Assembly: GCF_017743735.1 (NCBI RefSeq)
Contig: NZ_JAGHRO010000007.1
Span: forward strand, 1 to 64,000
Source of the DNA: Shimia sp. R9_2
Lineage (GTDB): Bacteria; Pseudomonadota; Alphaproteobacteria; Rhodobacterales; Rhodobacteraceae
Direction of reading: 5' to 3'
Length of the DNA: 64,000 bases
The notes below the pieces were generated by a model that saw only the letters and a program-made list of their open reading frames with translations, was not told the origin of the DNA and searched no databases. A program made the position numbers and the translations under genes. How positions within the stretch are numbered: position 1 is the first letter of the stretch; each line of letters starts with the position of its first letter. This document shows positions 43,134-51,782 of the stretch, one piece after another.

Positions 43134-43886
43134 TCACTCTGCCAAAAACCGCATCACAACCGCGCCCTGCCCATCCATGAGCACCGTGCCACCATCCATG
43201 ATACCGACAGAGGAGACTTGTGTCAGTGTTTTGAAGAAAGCCGTTTCCTGCGAGTTCAGCTCATCACTGCACGCCATTCGCGTGCTCGCCAGAGGCCCAA
43301 AGCTCAAACGATCACCCGAGCGCGTGTAGCTGCCGGTAAACCGATTGCAGCCGCTGCTCCCGCTCACGCGACCATCTGCGTCAAATTCAATCTGGGGCAC
43401 ACGCTCACTTTGCACGACCTCGCCGTTCATCACGACCACCAGCCAGCTGCCGATGGTCAGGTCCACATCTCCACGAGACGGCATTCGCTCCACCATGACC
43501 TCCACCTCCTCCGGCGCATTTTGGGTCAGGGCCGCAAAGCTCTGCGTACTGCGCCACAGCACATCCTCTCCGACCCGGATAATTGCTCTCACCGAATACC
43601 GCCCGTTCTCAGCGACCATCCCATCATCATAGGCCAGTCGAAAGGCAATCGGCACCTGCCCCTCCGGCTTCAAGACCTGTCGTGCCAAAACGACGGAGGC
43701 CACATCCATCTTGCTCACATCCTCAAGCGTGACTTCCACCAAAGCTTCCGGCGGCAGCGCCACCCGCTCTCGATAGGAAACGCTGCCGAGCAAATCCTGA
43801 ATTTCGGCCCCCGCGCTCCCGGCGATCAGTGGCAGCGCTAGCCCAGCACCTAAAATCAACTTTGCGACTGTTTGACCAAACAGCAT
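43134..43886 (-). CDS. YbaY (YscW-like) plus META/HslJ domain envelope protein
   Basis: 250 residues from ATG 43886 (MLFGQTVAKLILGAGLALPLIAGSAGA), with AGGAGGGC upstream and a signal peptide. Residues about 30-120 (VSYRERVALPPEALVEVTLEDVS...RLAYDDGMVAENGRYSVRAIIRVG) match the YbaY/type III secretion lipoprotein-chaperone fold; residues about 150-245 (IGSWLVVVMNGEVV, GSSGCNRFTGSYT, RMACSDELNSQETAFF) are the META domain. A periplasmic or envelope protein of uncertain role, without a lipobox Cys. Confidence 0.82.
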   Translation of the reverse strand: MLFGQTVAKLILGAGLALPLIAGSAGAEIQDLLGSVSYRERVALPPEALVEVTLEDVSKMDVASVVLARQVLKPEGQVPIAFRLAYDDGMVAENGRYSVRAIIRVGEDVLWRSTQSFAALTQNAPEEVEVMVERMPSRGDVDLTIGSWLVVVMNGEVVQSERVPQIEFDADGRVSGSSGCNRFTGSYTRSGDRLSFGPLASTRMACSDELNSQETAFFKTLTQVSSVGIMDGGTVLMDGQGAVVMRFLAE

Positions 43887-44099
43887 GAAATATGCCCTCC
43901 TAGCGCAACACGGCCTCAGGTTTCCATGAGAGAAATCAACCTCTTCCACCACAACCTAAGCACAGCCCCCTCCGCTTTCCAAGCCAACGGGGGCCGAGCG
44001 GCGAACCGCCGCCCATCACGCCAAGTCAACGCAGCACATTTTACCTTTTACGACCTTTGGCCCTCTTGGCCTTCTGCATGTCTCTGCTACGCTACCCCC

Positions 44100-44786
44100 A
44101 TGCTCCATTCTGACGCGACAACCACGCAAACCCGCTTCTCCAGCGCCCTTGTGGTGGACGATCACCCGCTCTTTTGCGACGCACTTGTGATGACGCTGCA
44201 GGCCATCTCGCCAATCAAACAGGTTGCCACAGCTCCGTGCCTCACCGATGCGATCACTTGGCTTTCAACGAACCCAGCACCGGACCTTGTTGTGCTTGAC
44301 CTCAACCTGCCAGATGTTGACGGTTTTGACGGCCTGCTCCGTCTCGGCAAAGCCACCTCAGCACGGGTTCTGGTGGTCTCCTCAATGGCCGACAGCCGTA
44401 CGGTCAACGCCGCCCTTCAGGCAGGGGCCGCTGGGTTTGTCCCCAAACACAGCCAGCGCGATATGTTCCGCCGCGCTCTTGAAGCGATTGGATCCGGGCA
44501 GACTTTCACCCCGGAAGGCCACGTAAACAGCTCAGAAACAGAGGACGCCACCCAGGACGCCGTGGCCCGCCTCGCCTCTCTGACCACCCAGCAATCGCGT
44601 ATCCTTGACCTTATCTGCGAAGGCAGGCTCAACAAGCAAATCGCCTATGAGCTCTCCATCGCAGAAACCACAGTGAAAGCACATGTCACGGCAATCATGC
44701 GCAAACTTGGGGTCCACAGCCGCACCCAAGCCGTGCTCATCGCCAAAGAAGCCAGTTTTGACGAACACTTGCGCAGCAGCGGTTAG
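44100..44786 (+). CDS. LuxR-family response regulator (REC-HTH)
   Basis: 228 residues from ATG 44100 (MLHSDATTTQTRFSSALVVDDHP); the frame open upstream to 43872 is not needed. Receiver: acidic pair D20/D21, phosphoacceptor D67 in DLVVLDLNLPDVDGFDG, and the conserved Ser/Lys region (VVSS, FVPKH). The C-terminal LuxR/NarL helix-turn-helix is LTTQQSRILDLICEGRLNKQIAYELSIAETTVKAHVTAIMRKLGVHSRTQ. It is followed by a FIST protein and a hybrid histidine kinase, so it is the likely partner of that kinase. Upstream 43887-44099 is the divergent promoter region. Confidence 0.9.
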   Translation: MLHSDATTTQTRFSSALVVDDHPLFCDALVMTLQAISPIKQVATAPCLTDAITWLSTNPAPDLVVLDLNLPDVDGFDGLLRLGKATSARVLVVSSMADSRTVNAALQAGAAGFVPKHSQRDMFRRALEAIGSGQTFTPEGHVNSSETEDATQDAVARLASLTTQQSRILDLICEGRLNKQIAYELSIAETTVKAHVTAIMRKLGVHSRTQAVLIAKEASFDEHLRSSG

Positions 44787-44804
44787 CATGGCTACGTTGT
44801 GGAG

Positions 44805-44824
44805 GTGACCGGGGGAGCGGTCAC
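44805..44824 (+). repeat. 7-bp perfect hairpin just before the FIST gene
   Basis: GTGACCG (44805-44811), loop GGGGAG, CGGTCAC (44818-44824). No T run follows, so it is not a terminator. It sits immediately before the GGGAGG ribosome site of the next gene and could affect translation. Confidence 0.5.
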
Positions 44825-44842
44825 GGGAGGACATTGCCAGCT

Positions 44843-45997
44843 ATGGACGCCAGCACGCCATTTACGGACGCCACAATTGTGCGCACGGGCTTTGCGGATT
44901 GCCGCGCGTCCGATGCCATGGCGCAACTGGCCAACGCACTTGGATCAGACCCTTTGGCACTGGTCATCCTCTTTGTGTCACCCGAAACAAACCTGCCTGA
45001 GTTCGTTGCCCAAGCAGAGACCCACTTCAAAGAAACAAAAGTTGTGGGCTGCACCACCGCAGGAGAACTGGGCGCGAAGGGCTACACAGAGGGTGAAATT
45101 GTCGCCGTCGGCCTGCCCACCGCGCATTTCGCCATCAAAGCGCTTTTCATTGATGATCTCTCTGAACTGCAGGCTCAGGAGCGGATCAGTGAGATAATCC
45201 AAAACCGCAATGCGCTCGCAGCCGATCACCCACGCTGGGCATCAGAATTTGCGTTTCTGCTCGTAGACGGGCTTTCCACCCGCGAAGACGCACTGGCCGC
45301 CGAGCTGGCGATGGGCTTGGGGCCAGTGCCGCTTTTTGGTGGCTCTGCAGGTGACGGAGAGGATTTTGGCGTAACGCATGTTTTATATGAAGGTGCCTTT
45401 CACACCAACGCGGCCGTTCTCATCCAAATTCGGTCCAACTGCCCCGTGCATGTATTTAAAACCGATCATCTGCGGCCCACCGAGCAAAAGATGGTGGTCA
45501 CCGCAGCAGACCCTACGACGCGCTTGGTGCATGAAATCAACGCGGAGCCCGCGGCACGGGAATACGCCCGCATTCTTGGCAAAGATCCGGAACAGCTTTC
45601 CACATTCACTTTTGCTGCCCATCCCGTTGTGGTCCGGATCGGTGATCAAACCCACGTCCGCGCCATTCAACGTGTGGCGGACAACGGCGATCTGGTTTTT
45701 TTCTCAGCCATTGACGAAGGGGTTGTTCTCACCCTCGCGGAACCAGAAGACATGGTCTCCCATCTAGAGCGCGAACTTTCTGCGCTGTCCGACCAGCGCC
45801 CCCCCGATATGATCCTCGGCTGCGACTGCCTACTTCGACGCGTCGAAGCCACGCAAAAGCAGATCACCACAGAGATTTCCCGCGTGCTGGCAAAACACAA
45901 AGTGGTTGGCTTTTCGACCTACGGTGAACAGATTAATTCCATGCACGTGAACCAAACCTTCACTGGTGTCGCCATCTATCCGCCACTGGACGACTAA
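44843..45997 (+). CDS. FIST-domain sensory protein (NosP-like)
   Basis: 384 residues from ATG 44843 (MDASTPFTDATIVRTGFADC); a TTG at 44834 is too close to the GGGAGG ribosome site. The N-terminal FIST domain has VVGCTTAGELGAKGYTEGEIVAVGL and PLFGGSAGDGEDF; the C-terminal half contains IDEGVVLTLAEPEDM and KVVGFSTYGEQINSMHVNQTFTGVAIYP. FIST proteins bind small ligands; NosP, a FIST protein next to the kinase NahK in Pseudomonas, binds haem and senses nitric oxide. This gene lies beside a NahK-like kinase, so a similar role is plausible. The haem ligand was not identified. Confidence 0.85.
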   Translation: MDASTPFTDATIVRTGFADCRASDAMAQLANALGSDPLALVILFVSPETNLPEFVAQAETHFKETKVVGCTTAGELGAKGYTEGEIVAVGLPTAHFAIKALFIDDLSELQAQERISEIIQNRNALAADHPRWASEFAFLLVDGLSTREDALAAELAMGLGPVPLFGGSAGDGEDFGVTHVLYEGAFHTNAAVLIQIRSNCPVHVFKTDHLRPTEQKMVVTAADPTTRLVHEINAEPAAREYARILGKDPEQLSTFTFAAHPVVVRIGDQTHVRAIQRVADNGDLVFFSAIDEGVVLTLAEPEDMVSHLERELSALSDQRPPDMILGCDCLLRRVEATQKQITTEISRVLAKHKVVGFSTYGEQINSMHVNQTFTGVAIYPPLDD

Positions 45998-46001
45998 ACC
46001 A

Positions 46002-48215
46002 ATGGCGCCTCAGTCCTTAATCGATCCCGCCGACACACTTGAGCGGCAAAATCAGAAACTGCTGACCATCGTTGACACACTGATGCGGCGGGCAGAAGCC
46101 AGCCCGGACAGCACAGGCGTGGCATATGCGCAATTTGAACGCGCTGTAATGCTCGAAGAAGAGGTCCGCGCCCGCACGCTTGAGCTTGAGCGCGCGTTGG
46201 ATCTTCTGAACACCTCCAACGCATCCCTTGCGCAAGCCAACGCCGAGGCCGAGGCCGCGCGCGCCAACCTCGCCAACGCCATTGAAACGGTGCAGGAAGG
46301 ATTTGCACTCTTTGATGCGAACGAGAATTTGGTGATGTGCAACAGTCGCTTTGGCAAACACATGCGCGATGTGCACCACCTTTTCAAACCTGGCCTGCCC
46401 TTTGCCGAATATGTGCGCATCGTTTCCGAAAGCCCCTATTTGGAACTGCCCCAAGGCACCACCTCGGAGGAGTGGCAGGAACGCCGCATGATCCGCCACC
46501 GCGAACAGCACGTGGTCTTCAACGCCCGCATGGCGGGCGACCGCTGGCTGCAGGTGTCGGAGCACCGCACCCGCGACGGCGGCACCGTCGTGCTGCAAAC
46601 CGATGTCACCGACATGATGCTGATCGAACGTCAGGAACGCGAACGCCTGTTGGACGATCAGGCCCGGCTGGTGAAAGCAACCCTTGAGCACCTCAATCAG
46701 GGTGTGGGCATCTTTGATCGCGAAGCCAGACTGGTCGGCTGGAACCGCCGTCTGGGCGAACTTCTGTCGATCCCGCTACGCCGCTTCCGCTTGGGCCTGC
46801 CTTTTCGCACGGTCTATGATCAACTCTCCCGCATCGTGACTTTTCGCAATGCTACCGACGCGGTGGACCTCTTTGAATGGTCCGCCCATCAGGGCCGCCG
46901 CGCACCACTTTCTTTTGAAGTCGCATTGGGGGAAGACCGCACACTGGCCGTATTTGCCCAGCACATGCCTGATGGTGGCTTCGTGATTTCCTTCACAGAC
47001 ATCACAACCGAACGTCGGGCATTGCGCGCAATCTCTCAGGTGAATGAAACGCTGGAGCGCCGCGTACAGGAACGCACTCTGGAACTGCGCGACGCCCTGG
47101 CTGAGGCCGAACGCGCCAACGCATCCAAATCACGGTTCGTGGCCGCCGCCAGTCACGATTTGCTGCAACCGCTTTCTGCGGCGAAGCTATACCTCTCCTC
47201 ACTGGAAAACGACCTTGAAGCGCCAGATCAGCGCGAACGCCTCGTGAAAGCGACCGGCGCGCTGCAAAGTGTTGAAGACATACTCGGAGCACTTCTGGAC
47301 ATCTCCAAACTTGATTCCGGACGTGTCGCTGTTCATGAGAGCCGCATCCCGCTCAATGAACTGCTGCAGCAACTTCATAGCGAACTGACCCCTGCTGCAG
47401 CTGAAAAGGGATTGCGATTTGACCTGCGAACCGCCGACCTCTCCGTCACCTCAGATGCCACTTATTTGCGTCGCATCCTCCAGAACCTGATGGGCAACGC
47501 GCTGCGCTACACCAATGTTGGCCGCGTTCTGGTCGGCACAAGGCAGCGGGGCGAAACCGTCGTTGTGGAAATCTGGGACACCGGCCCCGGCATTCCGCCT
47601 GAACAACACCAAAAGGTCTTTGACGAGTTCCACCGCGTCAACGCAGCCGCCAGCCCCGCCGAAGGTTTGGGACTTGGCCTTGCAATTGTTGAACGTGCAT
47701 GCCGTCTTCTAAAACACCCTTTGGAACTTCACTCCACACCCGGCCGCGGCACACGGTTTTGTGTCACACTGCCTCTGGCCGCCGTACATGAAAGCCCTCC
47801 TCCTACAGAGGTCCTGCCAGCTCAGTCGAGCGAGCCACTGACCCACCGGATCGTCTTGCTTGTCGAAAATGACGAAGCTCTTAGGCAGGCGATCAGCATG
47901 ACACTTGAAAACTGGGGCGCCGATGTTTTGTCCTGCGGCAGCGATGTAGAAGCCCTCGATTTGCTGCGGGAAATCGACATCGCCCCCGATGTCGTTTTGG
48001 CAGACTACCAACTCGACAATGGTGCGACAGGGACTGATCTCATTTCCATCCTGCGCGAGCTGTTCGGACCTTTGCCAGCCTGCGTTATCTCTGCAAACCG
48101 TTCCCCCGATCTGTCCGCGCTCTGTGCCGCCCTGCAGGCGCCACTTCTGCACAAACCACTGGAGCTGGAAGCCCTGCGAGACGCCCTTCAGAACGCCCCA
48201 ACTCCGTCGACTTAG
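46002..48215 (+). CDS. Hybrid sensor histidine kinase/response regulator (NahK-like)
   Basis: 737 residues from ATG 46002 (MAPQSLIDPADTLERQ). No membrane segment: coiled coil about 10-95, PAS-type domain 92-210, second PAS domain 225-340, coiled-coil linker, HisKA with His385 in AASHDLLQPLSAAKLYL, HATPase (N box LMGNALRYTNVG, G1 DTGPGIPP, G2 GLGLGLAIV) 470-592, and a C-terminal receiver with phosphoacceptor D668 in VVLADYQLDNG. The HDLLQPL H-box and PAS layout resemble NahK. It starts just after the FIST gene stop, so both are likely co-expressed. It probably phosphorylates its own receiver or the LuxR regulator at 44100. Confidence 0.9.
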   Translation: MAPQSLIDPADTLERQNQKLLTIVDTLMRRAEASPDSTGVAYAQFERAVMLEEEVRARTLELERALDLLNTSNASLAQANAEAEAARANLANAIETVQEGFALFDANENLVMCNSRFGKHMRDVHHLFKPGLPFAEYVRIVSESPYLELPQGTTSEEWQERRMIRHREQHVVFNARMAGDRWLQVSEHRTRDGGTVVLQTDVTDMMLIERQERERLLDDQARLVKATLEHLNQGVGIFDREARLVGWNRRLGELLSIPLRRFRLGLPFRTVYDQLSRIVTFRNATDAVDLFEWSAHQGRRAPLSFEVALGEDRTLAVFAQHMPDGGFVISFTDITTERRALRAISQVNETLERRVQERTLELRDALAEAERANASKSRFVAAASHDLLQPLSAAKLYLSSLENDLEAPDQRERLVKATGALQSVEDILGALLDISKLDSGRVAVHESRIPLNELLQQLHSELTPAAAEKGLRFDLRTADLSVTSDATYLRRILQNLMGNALRYTNVGRVLVGTRQRGETVVVEIWDTGPGIPPEQHQKVFDEFHRVNAAASPAEGLGLGLAIVERACRLLKHPLELHSTPGRGTRFCVTLPLAAVHESPPPTEVLPAQSSEPLTHRIVLLVENDEALRQAISMTLENWGADVLSCGSDVEALDLLREIDIAPDVVLADYQLDNGATGTDLISILRELFGPLPACVISANRSPDLSALCAALQAPLLHKPLELEALRDALQNAPTPST

Positions 48216-48234
48216 ACACCGACAATACACACCC

Positions 48235-48278
48235 GCGATACAGACGCGATATTGACGCAATACAGACGTGATACCGAC
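48235..48278 (+). repeat. 11-bp tandem repeat, locus C (4 units)
   Basis: GCGATACAGAC, GCGATATTGAC, GCAATACAGAC, GTGATACCGAC in strict 11-bp phase. A degenerate extra copy, ACAATACACAC, lies at 48222-48232. It sits 19 bp after the kinase stop and 73 bp before the DUF4202 gene. Confidence 0.8.
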
Positions 48279-48351
48279 GCGCAAATTTGCCCCTTTCCGC
48301 GCCCTGTTTCACCGCCTAAATAAACAATATTGCAGCAGCTCGGAGCCAGCC

Positions 48352-48921
48352 ATGACCCGCCTTCAAACCGCCTTGGACGCCATTGACGAAGCCAACGCAA
48401 AAGATCCCAGACTGGATGAAGGCCAACCCGAAGCTCTGCTCTATGGGACGCGGATGTCGGATGAAACCAACCGACTTTTTCCCAATGCTTCCGAAAGCTT
48501 ACAGATTGCAGCACGGGGTCAGCACATCGAGCGCTGGGTCTTGAAACGGGCCGACTATCCGGAAGGACGCGCAGGTTATCTCAAATGGCGTCGCGACCTC
48601 GCAGTGCACCACGCGGATCGTGTTTCGACCATAATGGGCGATGCAGGTTTCTCGGAAGATGAGATATCTGAGACCGGAGCGATGCTGCGCAAAGAAGGCA
48701 TCAAACGCAACGATCAAGTTCAAGCTCTTGAAGACATTATCTGTTTTGTCTTTTTGAAGTGGTACTTCGCACCTTTCGCAGCCAAGCATCCTGAAGAAAA
48801 AGTGCTCGATATCGTGGTCAAAACGGCGCGAAAAATGTCCGCCGACGCCCGCGCCCGCGTGCTCGCTGAATTCAACCTGCCTGCGGATCTTGCCGCAGCC
48901 TTCGAAGCCCCCAACGCATGA
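48352..48921 (+). CDS. DUF4202 family protein
   Basis: 189 residues from ATG 48352 (MTRLQTALDAIDEANAKDPRL), preceded by CGGAG. The sequence matches DUF4202: LDAIDEANAKDP, QIAARGQHIERWVLKRADYPEGRAGYLKWRRDLAVHHADRVSTIM and KRNDQVQALEDIICFVFLKWYFAPFAAKHPEEKVLDIV. The family is uncharacterised and helical with several conserved His/Trp. Its stop overlaps the CbiX-like gene start (ATGA), which suggests a linked role. Confidence 0.85.
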   Translation: MTRLQTALDAIDEANAKDPRLDEGQPEALLYGTRMSDETNRLFPNASESLQIAARGQHIERWVLKRADYPEGRAGYLKWRRDLAVHHADRVSTIMGDAGFSEDEISETGAMLRKEGIKRNDQVQALEDIICFVFLKWYFAPFAAKHPEEKVLDIVVKTARKMSADARARVLAEFNLPADLAAAFEAPNA

Positions 48922-49619
48922 GCACTCCGCAACGGGAAGCTCTCATCGTAGCACATGGACAGCCGTCTGTGCCCGTCCCTCCCGAACTGTGGCTACAAGG
49001 GTTTGCCGCAGCGGTTGGCAAGCATCTGCCCGGCTGGAACATTCGCGCAGCCACTCTCGCAATGCCCGAAGCTCTGGAGCGGCAAGTGGCTGAAATGCCA
49101 GCAGGTTCTCCAATTTTCCCTATGTTCATGGCGGACGGTTGGTTTGTCTCGAAGATCCTTCCCCGGCGGCTCAACGGCGCTGATCTCAGCATTCTTCCCC
49201 CGCTCGGATTTCACCCTGCTCTACCCGACGTAGCAGCCGCAAGCATCCGAAAGAAGCTCATCTCGTTAGGTTGGGAGAACACCAAGAGTCACTTGCTTTT
49301 GGCGGCTCATGGCTCGGCCAAAGGTCCGAAAGCTGCAGCCTCAGCCAATGCCTTTGCTCAACTGCTCAGAGACCGCCTCCAGGACCTGAAAATCACCACA
49401 GGTTTTGTCGAAGAAGCGCCCTTCATAGCCGACGCCGCGCGGAACCTACCAAAGCAGAGCCTTTGCTTGCCGTTCTTCGCGCTGGAAGGAGAACATTGCC
49501 GGGAGGACATCCCAGAAGCGCTTGAAGAAGCAAATTTTTCTGGACACCTCATGCCCCCGCTCGGCACATGGGACGAAGCGGCAAAAATGGTTGCTGACAC
49601 CTTCCGCAATTGTGCCTAA
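48918..49619 (+). CDS. CbiX/SirB-like chelatase domain protein
   Basis: 233 residues with two CbiX-type halves. The N-terminal half has IVAHGQPSVPVPPELW and the second LLLAAHGSAKGPKAAASANAFAQLL, each with the metal-binding His after a short strand; a further FFALEGEHCREDIPEAL appears towards the end. CbiX/SirB proteins insert Fe2+ or Co2+ into sirohydrochlorin. Coupled to the DUF4202 gene, it may be a chelatase or a variant with another target. Its stop overlaps that of the convergent LacI gene by a few bases. Confidence 0.82.
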   Translation: MSTPQREALIVAHGQPSVPVPPELWLQGFAAAVGKHLPGWNIRAATLAMPEALERQVAEMPAGSPIFPMFMADGWFVSKILPRRLNGADLSILPPLGFHPALPDVAAASIRKKLISLGWENTKSHLLLAAHGSAKGPKAAASANAFAQLLRDRLQDLKITTGFVEEAPFIADAARNLPKQSLCLPFFALEGEHCREDIPEALEEANFSGHLMPPLGTWDEAAKMVADTFRNCA

Positions 49620-50614
49620 AGCGACCCGCCCCGTGTGACTTGTGGCTCCAATTTTACAGTTTGGGCCGGCGAATTCGGCCCCTGTGACGCCAAAATGATC
49701 TCCGCCGCCTTCTGGCCGATCTCAAATCGATGGGCGTCCGTGGTTGCCAAGGTCATCGGCAAACCACGCAACAGTTTCAAATTGTTGAACCCAGCCAGCG
49801 CCAACTCATCGGGAACCGAAATGCCCTTGGCCAAACAGTGCATATAGGCACCGACACTCAATACATCGCTTGAAAAATAGATACACTCCAACTCCGGCGT
49901 TCGCGCCCGCAACATTTCGGTCAACTCATGACCCGTCTCAATCGAAGACACCCCGGAATAAAGCTCTTGATCAACCAATGAAATGCCTGCGTCTTCAAGT
50001 GCTTGCTCAAAACCTTTCAGGCGTTTCTCTGCCCGATAATCCTGCGGCATCTTCGTGCCGATAAAGCCGATTTTCTGATAACCCGCATCCAAAATGGTGC
50101 GCGCCATCACGCGTCCGGCTTCAAGATGCGAGATCCCAACGCAGTGTTTGACGGGATCTCCATCCACATCCATCACTTCGACAACTGGACAGTCGGCATT
50201 CGCCAACATCTTGCGTGCAGCATCATTGTGCTCAAGCCCCGCAACCACCACACCAGTGGGGCGCCAACTCAGCATCTCACGAATGACCTCTTCCTCTTCA
50301 AGCAGATCATACCCTGTGACACCAATCACCGGCTTCAGCGGCGTGTCTTTCAGCGTTGAGCTAATGCCCGAGAGAACCTCTGGAAAAACAGAGGAATTGA
50401 GGCTCGGCACCACCACGCCCACAAGATTCACTTTGCTCGAAGCCAAAGCTCCGGCAATTCGATTCGGCACATATCCGACTTCACGCGCGATCTGTTCGAC
50501 CTTTTGACGCGTGGCTTCAGATACGTCCTGAGCACCACGCATGGCGCGCGACGCAGTCATTTCACTCACGCCCGCGAGCTTGGCGATGTCTTTGAGAAGT
50601 AGCTTTTTTCCCAT
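49616..50614 (-). CDS. LacI-family regulator (probably of the Entner-Doudoroff operon)
   Basis: 332 residues from ATG 50614 (MGKKLLLKDIAKLAGVSEMTASRAMRG). HTH: LLLKDIAKLAGVSEMTASRAMRGAQDVSEATRQKVEQIAREVGYVPNRIAG; the effector domain runs VGVVVPSLNSSVFPEVLSG through LALAGFNNLKLLRGLPMTL. An earlier in-frame ATG at 50644 lies 10 codons upstream. The gene is divergent from gap, with GCGC-centred repeats in the promoter region, so it is the likely regulator of gap-zwf-edd-eda. Confidence 0.88.
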   Translation of the reverse strand: MGKKLLLKDIAKLAGVSEMTASRAMRGAQDVSEATRQKVEQIAREVGYVPNRIAGALASSKVNLVGVVVPSLNSSVFPEVLSGISSTLKDTPLKPVIGVTGYDLLEEEEVIREMLSWRPTGVVVAGLEHNDAARKMLANADCPVVEVMDVDGDPVKHCVGISHLEAGRVMARTILDAGYQKIGFIGTKMPQDYRAEKRLKGFEQALEDAGISLVDQELYSGVSSIETGHELTEMLRARTPELECIYFSSDVLSVGAYMHCLAKGISVPDELALAGFNNLKLLRGLPMTLATTDAHRFEIGQKAAEIILASQGPNSPAQTVKLEPQVTRGGSL

Positions 50615-50715
50615 GCCCAGATCGTCTGACACAACCACCGCCAACGCAACCCTGAAAGCGCACCTCGCAGAAGTTCGTGAGACCCCTTGATTCCAGAAAG
50701 ATTAGAGTATACCGA

Positions 50716-50748
50716 TAGCGCTAACGGTGGCGCTACCACAAGCGCTAT
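50716..50748. promoter_or_regulatory. Triple GCGC-centred operator of the gap promoter
   Basis: Three similar elements (TAGCGCTA, GGCGCTA, AGCGCTA) have their GCGC cores at 50718, 50730 and 50742, exactly 12 bp apart. They lie between the divergent LacI gene and gap. LacI-type operators are often palindromes with a central CG, so these may be its sites. Confidence 0.55.
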
Positions 50749-50769
50749 TTAGGGTGTTGGGAGAAAGAC

Positions 50770-51777
50770 ATGACCACCAAGATAGCCATCAACGGATTTG
50801 GCCGCATCGGGCGCGGTGTACTGCGTGCCCTGATCGAAAGCGGCGCAGACGATATTGAAGTCGTAGCCATTAACGATCTGTCACCGAACGACCACCTCGT
50901 TCACCTGCTGAAGTACGACAGCGTACACGGCCGCTTGAACGCGGATGTGTCGCTGGAAGGCGACGTGATGAAAGTCGCGGGCCAGTCAATCCGCCTTACC
51001 GCGATCCGCGACCCGCAGGAACTGCCTTGGTCAGACGTGGACGTAGCCTATGAGTGCACAGGCATTTTCACTGCACGCGATAAGGCGGCTCTGCTGTTGG
51101 AAAGCGGTGCCAAGCGCGTATTGATCTCCGCTCCCGGCGCAAATGCTGACAAAACAGTTGTGTTCGGAGTCAACGATGATGCGCTAACCGTTGAAGATGT
51201 GATTGTCTCAAACGCGTCCTGCACCACCAACTGTCTTGCCCCCGTGGCCAAAGTGCTCGACGATGCTTTCGGCATCAAAACCGGCTACATGACAACGATC
51301 CACGCCTACACCGGCGATCAGCCAACCCATGACACAAACCACAAAGATCTATACCGCGCGCGTGCCGCCGCCCTGTCTATGATCCCAACTTCGACCGGCG
51401 CCGCCCGTGCGATCTCTCTCGTATTGCCGCACCTGAAAGACAAACTGGAAGGTTCCGCCGTTCGTGTGCCAACCGCCAATGTCTCTATGGTTGATCTGGT
51501 ATTTGTGCCTTCTAAAGAAGCTTCTGTGGAAAGCGTGAACGCCGCCGTCAAAGCTGCTGCCGAAGGCCCGCTCAAAGGCGTGCTCGGCTATGAGGAAGCA
51601 CCGCTTGTCTCCGCGGATTTCAACCATGACAGCCATTCTTCGGTCTTTGCTCCGGCTCAGACCAGCGTAACCGAAGAAGGTCTGGTGCGCGTGGTCAGCT
51701 GGTATGACAATGAATGGGGCTTCTCCAACCGTATGCTCGACACAAGCCGCCGGATGGGCGCGCTTCTGAAGGGTTAA
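50770..51777 (+). CDS. gap: Glyceraldehyde-3-phosphate dehydrogenase, type I
   Basis: 335 residues, standard length. NAD motif AINGFGRIGRGVLRAL, catalytic Cys in SNASCTTNCLAPV, and HAYTGDQPTHD, SMIPTSTGAARAI, VPTANVSMVDLV, SWYDNEWGFSNRM. It oxidises glyceraldehyde 3-phosphate to 1,3-bisphosphoglycerate in the lower glycolytic part of the Entner-Doudoroff route. It heads the gap-zwf-edd-eda operon, and the zwf start follows its stop by a few bases. Confidence 0.96.
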   Translation: MTTKIAINGFGRIGRGVLRALIESGADDIEVVAINDLSPNDHLVHLLKYDSVHGRLNADVSLEGDVMKVAGQSIRLTAIRDPQELPWSDVDVAYECTGIFTARDKAALLLESGAKRVLISAPGANADKTVVFGVNDDALTVEDVIVSNASCTTNCLAPVAKVLDDAFGIKTGYMTTIHAYTGDQPTHDTNHKDLYRARAAALSMIPTSTGAARAISLVLPHLKDKLEGSAVRVPTANVSMVDLVFVPSKEASVESVNAAVKAAAEGPLKGVLGYEEAPLVSADFNHDSHSSVFAPAQTSVTEEGLVRVVSWYDNEWGFSNRMLDTSRRMGALLKG

Positions 51778-51782
51778 ATCAG

